64,000 nt of DNA from Spirodela intermedia (lineage: Eukaryota > Streptophyta > Magnoliopsida > Alismatales > Araceae). The DNA lies in contig LR746268.1 of the NCBI GenBank assembly GCA_902729315.2, positions 2,501-66,500 on the forward strand, read 5' to 3'. Positions 11,401-20,250 of this stretch are shown piece by piece. The translations under genes were made by a program, and so were the position numbers. How positions within the stretch are numbered: position 1 is the first letter of the stretch; each line of letters begins with the position of its first letter. Under the pieces are notes generated by a model. That model was not told the origin of the DNA. It saw only the letters and a program-made list of their open reading frames with translations, and did not search any database.

Positions 11401-12913
11401 AGTGTTAGTGGACATGTTACGTGCAGACTCTTGTCCTCATTGGAGGCTCAAGAATATCTGGGCAGACATCATGCGATGTCGAGGACGCATCACAACTATT
11501 ACGCATCAATTCCGAGAAGGGAATCAGACAGCTGACGCCCTTGCTGCGCATGGAGTCAGATCGCGTCGGAGGACAGTCTTCTCTTTTTGGCAGGACATGC
11601 CCCTGGAAGCCCGAGGTGCTCATAGACTTGAGCGACTCGGCATACCCTCTTTACGCATACACCGCACTCCACTACCGGCCTCTCCACGACAGTGGCGTAT
11701 TGCTTGGAGGAGATCAGGGGTGGTTACTATTGGCCGCTGAAGACCACAATGGAAATACAGCACAACACGGACAACAAGGCACATCGTAATCCACTCGGGT
11801 ACATTACTTCCAATCATTACTCTCCTCATAATCACTCACATCTACTATCTATCATGCTCAAGTAGTGAGGACATAGAACTATCAGCATATGTTGGCATCG
11901 GCCCACTTTTGAACTATAGGTCTATAGCACATCAGACCTGCCAAACTAGTTGTGAATCGGCAACCTAGCACCTCTCTCAAGATCTTATTAGTACCATCAG
12001 CCAGCTTGAACCCATGAGAAGGTAAAGATCTATATCCATAGGATTGACCCTCTCTCCTCTCTCTCTCTCTCGATTCTCTATTTCTTTCTCCCTCCCTTTC
12101 TCTCTCTAGGAAAAAAAAAAAAAAAAAAAAAAAAAGACAGCCTACTTCTTTTCCCGGAATCACTAGCCCATCATAGACAATTAGTGGAGGGTGAGGGAAA
12201 GGGCCCTAAAACCAAAAAACAAAAAAAAAAAAAAAAAAAAAAGGGGCAACCTTTTTCCCTTCCCTTAATCACTAGCCTAATGTACACCAAATAATGGGCA
12301 TTAGTGGAGGGTAAAAGAAGAGGCCCTCAAGGAGAGAGAAAGAAGAGAGAGAGAATAAGAGAAAAGAAAAGAGTTAGAACTAGAGACCAAGTCATTCCTC
12401 GTGGGGTGAAAGGTCCCTTACCTACTTAGAGGAAGTACGGCAACTGATGATACTAACAAGATCTTGGCCAGAGGGATTAGGCGCGTGCAACACTAGCAAG
12501 GCAAGTTCATATTTGGGCTTATTGTCATGCTTCAGCATAGTTCTATCCTCCTCACTGCCCTAATCACTCTTTTCTCACCACTTTATATCAATTTATTTAT
12601 CTCTTAGAACCACTTACTGCAGCAAACTCTTGTCTTGCAGGAACATTGCATGGCGCACAACATGGAGCTCTCGTCCTACTCCTGTTGAGCAGATCTTCCA
12701 ACTTTCATGAACTCAAAGTTCAACCCAATGCAAATCAATCACCTTCCTCAAATATGATGAACGCCTTGGAGCCTATCTCCAGTATCATCACATCCCCTCT
12801 TCAAAAGAGGTCTTTCATTCTTCATGTCATCCTCGCCCCTTGTGCGAATGAGATCCCACTTATGTAACCTCGGAATGAGGTCAAACTTTTATCACTCAAT
12901 CAAATTTCTTCTT

Positions 12914-12963
<50 letters not shown>
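8419..12963 (+). mobile_element. LINE copy 2, 5'-truncated
   Basis: A copy of the same LINE family starting at the position equivalent to 3737 of copy 1. It lacks ORF1, the endonuclease and the start of the RT region. It runs through the RT, zinc, RNase H and 3' UTR to a long poly(A) (about 12916-12963). The 5' junction is blunt against CCCTTAACCC repeat and the 3' poly(A) runs straight into telomere repeat. No target-site duplication can be assessed because both flanks are telomeric. The 3' UTR differs from copy 1 at more sites than the coding region does. Confidence 0.95.
8420..11740 (+). pseudogene. LINE ORF2 fragment (RT, zf-RVT, RNase H)
   Basis: The open frame equals copy 1 ORF2 from its mid-region to the C-terminus, with the same RT motifs (LDMEKAFDR, GLRQGDPLSP, FADD) and RNase H motifs. 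It has TAA at 8447-8449 (CAA in copy 1) and TAG at 10958-10960 (TGG in copy 1). It keeps CAG where copy 1 has its own stop. Being 5'-truncated with no promoter or ORF1, it is a dead copy. Confidence 0.95.
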
Positions 12964-12966
<3 letters not shown>

Positions 12967-13096
12967 AAACCCCTAAACCTAAACCCTAAACCCTAAACCC
13001 TAAACCCTAAACCCTAAACCCTAAACCCTTAACCCTAAACCCTAAACCCTAAACCCTAAACCCTAAACCCTAAACCCTAAACCCTAAACCCCCCTA
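12964..13096 (+). repeat. Telomeric repeat tract 2, (CCCTAAA)n
   Basis: About 130 bp of CCCTAAA repeat between the poly(A) of LINE copy 2 and the first 5S-derived unit. The first two or three units are imperfect (CCTAAA, CCCCTAAA). The rest are regular, with one CCCTTAA. Confidence 0.96.
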
Positions 13097-13647
13097 AGTG
13101 GGAGAGTTGCCACCGGATCCCATAAGAACTCCGGAGTTAAGCGTGCTCGGGTGGGAGCAGTCACCGGATGGGTGACCTCCCTGGGAAGTCCCAAGGTACA
13201 TGTGCAAGCGTTGCGAGACGCTTGCTCTGCATGTGCTGAAAGGCGCCGCTGCATTATCGTGCCACCAAGCACATGTTACGAACCCCTCCAACACCATGCC
13301 AAGATGCCTCAAGTTTCGAAGAACGTGTCGAGAGACACCCCTGCCACCATGCCGAGAGGCATATGTGGCAACCATCTCACCATGCCAAGACGCCCTCAGC
13401 TCCGAAGAATGTGCCGAGAGGCACCCCTGCCACCATGCCGAGAGGCATATGTGGCATCCATCTCATCATGCCAAGACGCCCCAGCTCCGAACAATGTGCC
13501 GAGAGGCACCCCTGCCACCATGCCGAGAGGCATATGTGGCATCTATCTCCGAAGAATGTGCCTGAGAGGCATCAAAGTGCTTGGGGATGTGAAGTACCGG
13601 GATGAGTGACATCCCGAGAAGTTCGGCCCAAGACAGTTATCCCAAAA
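13097..13647 (+). mobile_element. 5S rRNA-derived SINE-like unit 1
   Basis: The unit starts 'agtgggagagttg' and continues into 5S rRNA-like sequence (13110-13195): ACCGGATCCCAT, the A-box-like AGTTAAGCGTGC and the C-box-like GGATGGGTGACCTCC then GGGAAGTCCC. A non-5S middle follows. Near the 3' end (about 13577-13630) is a second 5S-like 3' half (gtgcttgggg, gggatgagtgac, gagaagttcgg). It ends in a short A-run (five A) before CCCTAAA. The 5S internal promoter elements, A-tail and repeated occurrence fit a Pol III-transcribed short retroelement. The first 26 or so bases of normal 5S rRNA are not recognisable, so it is not a 5S gene. Confidence 0.75.
13325..13557 (+). repeat. 86-bp tandem repeat inside unit 1
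   Basis: Copies begin at 13325, 13411 and 13496 (spacing 86 and 85) with a shortened fourth junction at 13558. The repeated core includes 'gtgccgagaggcaccc' and 'ccgagaggcatatgtggc'. Units 2 and 3 have only a single copy, so this is an expansion within unit 1. Confidence 0.85.
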
Positions 13648-13733
13648 ACCCTAAACCCTAAACCCTAAACCCTAAACCCTAAAACCCTAAACCCTAAACC
13701 CTAAACCCTAAACCCTAAACCCTAACCCCCCTA
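13648..13733 (+). repeat. Telomeric repeat tract 3, (CCCTAAA)n
   Basis: About 86 bp of CCCTAAA with one CCCTAAAA variant. It lies between the 3' A-run of 5S-derived unit 1 and the start of unit 2. Confidence 0.95.
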
Positions 13734-14124
13734 AGTGGGAGAGTTGCCACCGGATCCCAAAAGAACTCCGGAGTTAAGCGTGCTCAGGTGGGAGCAGTCA
13801 CCAGATGGGTGACCTCCCTGGGAAGTCCCAAGGTACGTGTGCATGCGTTGCGAGACGCTTGCTCTGCATGTGCTGAAAGGCGCCGCTGCATTATCGTGCC
13901 ACCAAGCACGTGTTACGAACCCCTCCAACACCATGCCAAGATGCTTCAAGTTTCGAAGAACGAGAGACACCCCTGCCACCATGCCGAGAGGCATATGTGG
14001 CATCTATCTCCGAAGAATGTGCCTGAGAGGCACCAAAGTGCTTGGGGATGTGAAGTACCGGGATGGGTGACCTCCCGAGAAGTTTGGCCCAAGACAGTTA
14101 TCCCAAAAAAAAAAAAAAAAAAAA
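13734..14124 (+). mobile_element. 5S rRNA-derived SINE-like unit 2
   Basis: Same architecture as unit 1: a 5S-like head (13747-13830 with AGTTAAGCGTGC and GATGGGTGACCTCC), a middle with only one copy of the 86-bp motif, a second 5S-like 3' half (about 14034-14090, GATGGGTGACCTCCC) and an A-tail of about 20 A (14105-14124). The tail is followed directly by CCCCTAAACCC. Confidence 0.78.
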
Positions 14125-14210
14125 CCCCTAAACCCTAAACCCTAAACCCAAAACCCAAAACCCTAAACCCTAAACCCTAAATATTAAAACCATAAACCCT
14201 AACCCCCTTT
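14125..14210 (+). repeat. Degenerate telomeric repeat tract 4
   Basis: About 86 bp of CCCTAAA with several decayed units (CCCAAAA, CATAAACCCT, ATATTAAAA). It is less regular than tracts 1 to 3. Confidence 0.9.
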
Positions 14211-14559
14211 AGTGGGAGAGTGGCGACCGGATCCTTTAAGAACTCCGGAGTTAAGCGTGCCCGGGTGAGAGCAGTCCTTGGATGCATGACTTCCTTGGGA
14301 AGTCCCTGGGTACGTGCACGTGTCGCGTGACGCTTGCTGTGCATGTGCTGAAAGGCACCCCCACCATGCCAAGACACCCCCAGCTCCGAAGAACGTGCCG
14401 AGAGGCACCCATGCCACCATGCCAAGAGGCGCTAGTGGCATCTATCTCCGAAGAATGTGCCTGAGATGCACCAAAGTGCTTGGGTGTGTGAGGTACCGAG
14501 ATGGGTGACCTCCCGAGAAGTTCGGCCCAAGAGAGTTATCCCCGAAAAAAAAAAAAAAA
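14211..14559 (+). mobile_element. 5S rRNA-derived SINE-like unit 3
   Basis: The most diverged of the three: the 5S head reads ACCGGATCCTTTAAG and 'gatgcatgacttcc' replaces the C-box consensus. The 3' 5S-like half (GATGGGTGACCTCCC near 14498-14512) is well kept. It ends in about 15 A (14545-14559) and then CCCTAAA. Divergence rising from unit 1 to unit 3 agrees with unit 3 being the oldest. Confidence 0.75.
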
Positions 14560-14578
14560 CCCTAAACCCTAAACCCTG
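14560..14578 (+). repeat. Telomeric repeat tract 5 (short)
   Basis: About 2.5 units of CCCTAAA immediately after the A-tail of unit 3. To its right the sequence becomes AT-rich gypsy-derived DNA, so this marks the inner end of the telomere and retroelement array. Confidence 0.9.
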
Positions 14579-14639
14579 TTTCCTAATTTTACTCACCACC
14601 TTATTTCCTTGTATATGGTATTTATGTTGGCTAAAAAAA

Positions 14640-17345
14640 TTCTAGAGTATTTATGCTGGTTAAAAAAGAGAATGTTTCTTCGAATTATTCTGGTGTTATA
14701 CTTGAGGCAGCACAAAATATGTTAAATGAATTTTCTATCACAAAAGATTCTCTTATAAATCTTCTTCAACTCAAGGACATACAACATCATATAGACTTGA
14801 TTTCTGGAACAAGTTTACCAAATTTACCTCATTACACAACGAGCCCTAAGGAGAATAAGATTTTACAACAACAAGTTGAAGAGCTATTAGAGAAAGGATT
14901 AATTTGTGAAAGTATGAGCCCATGCTCAGTACCTGTATTATTATTTCTAAAAAAAGATGGAACCTATCGAATGTGTGTAGGTAGTAAAGCAATTAACAAA
15001 ATCACAGTAAAATATAAATTTCCAATTCTAAGACGATGATATACTTGACATGTTGTGTGGTTCCATAATTTTCTCCAAAATTGATCTTAAAAGTGAGAAT
15101 CATCAAATTCAAATTTGTCCAGGTGATGAATAGAAAACTACTTTCAAGATGAAAGTAGGACTGTATGAATGATTGGTTATGCCATTTGGCTTATCTAATG
15201 CCCCAAACACTTTTATACAAATGACGAATTAGATATTGAAGTCTTTTATTAGAAAAATTGTTGTTGTCTATTTTGAGATATTTTGATATACAATTCACAA
15301 AAGAAGAACACCATCATTATTTTAGATCTGTATTGACTATTTTACAACAAAATGAGTTATTTATCAACTTGAATAAATGTAAATTTCTTACTTCAAGTTT
15401 AGTTTTTCTGAGATATACTGTAAGTGCAGATGACATCAAAGTGGATGAAGAAAATATTGAAGCTATTAAAGACTGGCCAATTCCAAAGAATATACATATA
15501 TTCTTAGTTTTCATAGCTTAGCATCTTTTTATAGAAGATTTATTTGAGATTTCAGTTCAATTATGGCTCCCATCACTAAGTGCATGAAAAGATAAAACTT
15601 TCAGTGGACAGATGTAACATATAGAAGTTTTATTCTAATTAAAAATAATAATAAGTTATGCCCCTATACTAACATTGGCAAATTTTGATAAATTATTTGA
15701 AGTGGAATGTGATGTCTCAATTATTAAAATTAAACTTGTATTATCCCAAGAAGATCGTCTAGTAACTTTTTATAATGAGAAGTTAACAAAAGCTAGAAGA
15801 AAGTAAATTACATATGAGTTAGAATTTTATATTGTGGTTAGATCATTACATACTTGAGAACACTACTTGATTCAACGAGAATTTATTTTATTTACTGACC
15901 ATCAAGCTTTGAAATTAGTCAATAGTCAGACCACTATCAATAGAATACATTCTAGATGGATTTCATTTATTCAAAAGTTTTCTTTTGTGATAAAGCACAA
16001 ATCAGAAAAATCAAACAAAGTGGTTGATGCATTGAGCCGAAAATCAACATTTTTTATTACAATGAGAGGAGAAGTTAATGGTTTTGAATATTTGATAGTA
16101 CTCTATGCAGAAGATGAAGATTTTGCTGAAATATGGTATATGTGTAAACAAGGCAAACCATCTAAAGGATTTCACATTCTTGACGATTACATAGTTTGAG
16201 AAAATCAATTATGTATCCCTTGAACTTCTTTGTGTGAGAAGTTAATTCGAGAACTACATGTAGGACGACTTGGGGGGCATTTAGGCTGTGACAACACTTT
16301 GAAAATGATGGAAGAATGATATTATTGGCCACAGCTTAAAATAGAAGTTGAAAGTTTTGTATGAAGATGTCAAATTTGTCAAGCTAATAAAGGACAGTGC
16401 CAAAACACAGGTTTGTACACTCCACTACCCATTCCAAATAAAGCATAGATTGACATTTCTATGGATTTTTTTTTGGGACTACCATGTACCCAAAGAGAAG
16501 CATATTCTATTTTTGTGGTTGTGGATAAATTCTCAAAGATGGCACATTTTATTTCATGTAAAAAGACTATTGATGTTGTTCTAGTAGAAAATTTACTTTT
16601 CAAGAAAATAATTTGTTTGCATGGAGTGCCTAAGACTATTACATCTAATAGAGACTCAAAATTTTTGTCTCATTTCTGGTGTACTTTTTGGAACAGATTT
16701 GACTCATACCTAAAATTCAGTACTACAAGTCATCCACAAACTAATAGTCAAATAGAAGTGGTTAACAAGACACTTGGTAATTTAATCCGTTGTATTTTAG
16801 GAGACAAACTAAGACAATGAGATCTTGTCCTAGCTCAAGCCAAATTTGCATATAATTCTATGGTAAACTGGTCTTCAAGTTACTCTTCATTTTTTATTGT
16901 CTACTATTTTCTAGCAAAAGTCCATCTTGACTTGATTGAAGTACCAAGAAAACTTGGTACTAGTGTAGTAGTAATAACATGGCAGAATACATCCAAACAA
17001 TACATGAGAATGTGAAGAAATATCTTACAACCAATTATGCAAACTATAAGGAAAAGGTAGACAAAAAAAGAAAGAAAATCTTTGAAGTTGGTAATTTGGT
17101 TATGATATACTTGAGAAAAGAACGATTGTCATCAAAAAATTATCACAAATTCAGTTCACAAAAGTATGGTCTATTTAAAGTCCTTCAAAAGATTGATTGA
17201 TGACAATGCATATGTCATTAACTTACTAGAGACAATGGGAATATCATCTACATTCAATGTTATAGATATCTATGAGTATTATCCAAAGCAAATTACAAAC
17301 TCCAAGATGAGTCCTTTTCAAGAAGGGGAGACTGATGCAGCCCAA
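14640..17345 (+). pseudogene. Degenerate Ty3/gypsy pol (RT, RNase H, integrase)
   Basis: Pieces of a gypsy polyprotein in several frames with many stops. RT: NLPHYTTSPKENKILQQQVE, MCVGSKAINKI, then MPFGLSNAP (15181-15207) and a damaged VVYFD box. RNase H: LFTDHQALKLVNSQ and a conserved VVDALSR. Integrase: an HHCC zinc region near 16250-16400 and a core near 16461-16820 ([33 protein letters not shown]). A C-terminal tail follows (LRKERLSSKNYHKF, then ISSTFNVIDIYEYY). No LTR pair, primer site or gag was found nearby. It cannot encode an active element. Confidence 0.92.
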
Positions 17346-17500
17346 ACCCTGAAGCTCTTTATTGAAGAAGCTTGAAGCCTAGTATTGATGCACCTTGAAG
17401 CCCATTACTGTTGCAACTTAAAGCCCACTTTACTTGATGCACCTTGAAGCCCATTATTGTTGCAGCTTGAAGCCCACTTTACTTAACTGGCCCAATTATG
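17346..17500 (+). repeat. Short tandem repeat, 'cttgaagccca' family
   Basis: Repeated blocks of 'cttgaagcccattattgttg' and 'agcccactttact' alternate about twice, just after the gypsy remnant. It is likely part of the decayed 3' end of that element. Confidence 0.55.
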
Positions 17501-17519
17501 AAATTAAGCCCATATATCT

Positions 17520-17645
17520 ATTTTTATTATTTTTTGAATTTCATTTGAAATTCAAATTTTTATTTGAAATCTAAATTTCATCAAAAATTTAAATTTCAGT
17601 CAAAATTTGATTTCAAATTTAGATTTCATTTGAAATTCAAATCTT
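17520..17645. repeat. AT-rich inverted-repeat cluster
   Basis: A dense run of 'tttgaaattcaaat', 'aaatttcat' and 'aaatttaaattt' motifs in both orientations that can fold into several hairpins. No coding sense. It is possibly part of the gypsy LTR or a small foldback insertion. Confidence 0.5.
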
Positions 17646-18069
17646 GGCACCCAAATCAAGATTCTTTAACCTATTTTAAGGCACCCCCTATAGCCTAGAG
17701 GCAAATTACCTTTTTTTTAATACAATCTCGTGAGTTTCTTCTCTTGAAGTTCTCTTTTACTACTGGTGAACTCTAGCACCCCTATGGACTTAGGGAGCCC
17801 AATTCTTGATTCTGTGGATTCAGAATCACCCTCTTGTGGACTCAAGGGACCTATCCTCTTCAACATGTGGATTCAGAGCAAAAGGACAACAATTGGAGCA
17901 CGTTTTTTAAGGATTCAAGATGTGTCTTCGACCCCCACAACATCAAAGTTGATTACAACTTGTTCAAGTCATTCCCTCCTCAAATTTCACTGCGTCAAAA
18001 GTGGAGCATACATAAATGCAGCTTGAGCAAACAATTATGTTAATAGATAAAGAGGTTCAAGGGAACATC

Positions 18070-18560
18070 TTATGAACCCTAAAAGCTGCTAGTACAAAGT
18101 AGTGCAATGTTGACACAACATGGCATAGGATGCCATGAGTGGTATTGAACAATGCAGTACAGCTTTAGGTGGCATGGGCCTATACATGTGTTGTGTGATC
18201 ACACATAGGCATCTATACATCCGCATGATAGGACAAGGTATAACATGTACAAAGGTGCGCATTGACACAACACAACACACGACCACTTGCAAACATGCGT
18301 ATCAGCACCTGAGATACATGTTGGCATGATGCAAAATATGTGGCATCTACAAAAGTGAATATTACACAACGCGGCACAACATGACACAAAGGACACATGT
18401 ATCTAGACATAGTGTACAATGATAGCACAGGATGTATGCACATAGAGCCCACATTGGCACAATGTGGGACAACAGTAACAAAAAATGACACATAACAACT
18501 TTGACACTGTATACATCAGAATTGCATAACAGAATTATAAAACATGTGCCCACATGCGAA
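18070..18560. repeat. Degenerate repeat rich in 'gacacaacatggcac' motifs
   Basis: Related motifs such as 'gacacaac', 'ggcacaac' and 'gcataggatg' recur near 18106, 18259, 18358 and 18452. Spacing is irregular (about 95-150 bp). This looks like an old, decayed tandem or a transposon end. No gene is visible. Confidence 0.35.
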
Positions 18561-20200
18561 GTCACTCAACATCATAATCAGTAATAAGTGAGAATAAGAG
18601 TGTCACCTCATCTTGAGTGAGGGCTGTTATGTTGATGTTACACCAACTGTCGACGTAACCAACACCATTCCATAAGCACCCATGGAGTTAGAAGGACGGT
18701 TATGAGGCTTAGACAACCCCTTGTAAAAGGTGTGAGCTTAGACAAAGGAGAGAGGTTCTCTAGGTGGTGTATTGTTCTAAAAGAGTGAGGAATACATATC
18801 TTGTAACTATTTTTATATTTATGCAGATTGCTAAGTTGGGATGGCTGGTGAAAGTCACATGCATGGGCAAATGATTATTCATTCGAAGGAATGGATCATT
18901 ATGTTATCACCTTTATAGAGTCTTTGGAGGCCTATTTCTAAGCCACAGAGCGGCTCTGGCTATTGGGGGACAAACAAAATAAGTGGCAGTAGTGGTCGGC
19001 TGCTCTCAAGTAGGAGTAGCCAGAAACACAGTGTGCTGACCATTATTCACACGGCATTGTGTCCACATACAACAGTAGCCTGGAGGAGTATAACAAGGCT
19101 AGATGAGGAGGGTGTTTAACAGACGGCCAATCATGAAATAAGATTCTCTGTGTGTTCAAAAGTCAAATCAGGTGTCCCCCACAAGTATCTAACTAAAAGG
19201 GCTAATCCCCATAAATACAATACATGGACATAAAAGGGCCTCTTGAGTAGCCGTTTTGCACCACATGTGAAAATGCCGTCAGATGTAACTGAGATGAACA
19301 GGTCGTTTATGTTCAATGCCATGTTCAGATGGAACTGAAATAAACAAATTGGCACCACGGGTGGCCAACGTCGCTGATTGGGATCCTCCACATGTCACGT
19401 GTCATATCATGTTCACCTTTATTTGTGATCCATGGAATTCACCGCACCATGAAGTTGGTTCATCAACCAGTACGCCATGCCACGCCCCACCCTAAGAAAG
19501 GCCAGGAGCACCCGAGGCCTGAAATTGAACTGATTCCACCGCATCTGTAGAGCACACGACGCCTCAGGGCGTCTGACTCGTGCAGGACGTACTGGGGATG
19601 CACAGGGCATCATGACCAGCTGCCACTCACCCATCTAGTAGGAGGGGAGAGCCAGAGTCACGTCGTCTGTGTCGTGAGATTGTGACGTTCCAACTATAGA
19701 GGGTATTGACCAGTGGGAGATAAGAGAGCGCTCCAGCCATCGAGTGATCGTGGTGCAAGCTGTGACGGCGTTTGACTGCACTTCAGCAGGGGCAGCCACA
19801 GACAGAATTGCCAACAGCTACTCACCCCGTTACATGCGTGCGGTGACCTAGCGTTGCACCCGCATGCATTTGGCAATAGAGGGCCAGGTAGACGGCAGGA
19901 TGCTGTGCACGAAGCCAAAGATCAATGGGGACGTCGCCCACAATTACTCGGGGTGGATCCCCACAAATGCCAATGTATATCTATTCAATATTAAAGAATT
20001 AATTTTGATTTAGAATCGATTGAATCTCATTGCCTCATTTACATTTCCATTTTGGCCTAACAAATTTCATGACAAAAAAGAGCATCTTGCTGTAAGTATA
20101 AGAACCGATGTCATCTCTCTTTTGCATGTAGAGATGTAGTGAAAGCAGAATCCATCAACTCCTGGAAGATGGTAAATGTGATTTCCATGAACCTCAGATT
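18561..20200. other. Intergenic, no gene recognised
   Basis: Mixed composition with a moderately GC-rich patch at about 19380-19960. Short open frames exist on both strands, but none matches a family I know and none has an exon-like pattern. Confidence 0.5.
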
Positions 20201-20206
20201 TTTATT
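20201..20206 (-). terminator. Putative polyadenylation signal of the DCD2 gene
   Basis: TTTATT on the plus strand, so AATAAA on the coding strand, about 45 bases past the DCD2 stop codon. The position is typical of a near-upstream element. It is weak evidence alone. Confidence 0.4.
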
Positions 20207-20250
20207 TGCCACAACTTAGCAACTCAACCTGAAATCAATCTACGATGCCA

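Noticed and set aside
13110-13195. Functional 5S rRNA genes
   Set aside because: The 5' quarter of 5S rRNA is missing, there is no T-run terminator after the 5S part, and each unit ends in a poly(A) tail. These are 5S-derived elements, not rRNA genes.
13325-13557. A CRISPR-like repeat array
   Set aside because: The 86-bp units are contiguous with no unique spacers, and the DNA is plant nuclear.
13151-13609. Open frames of 110-152 codons in the 5S-derived units
   Set aside because: They arise from the 86-bp repeat being open in several frames. The different frames give unrelated proteins and no domain.
13097-14559. Cassandra TRIM LTRs
   Set aside because: Cassandra LTRs carry 5S sequence but have TG...CA ends, a primer-binding site and no A-tail. 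None of these is present, and each unit has an A-tail.
14640-17345. An endogenous pararetrovirus in place of a gypsy element
   Set aside because: An integrase zinc region and core follow the RNase H, which pararetroviruses lack. The order fits Ty3/gypsy.
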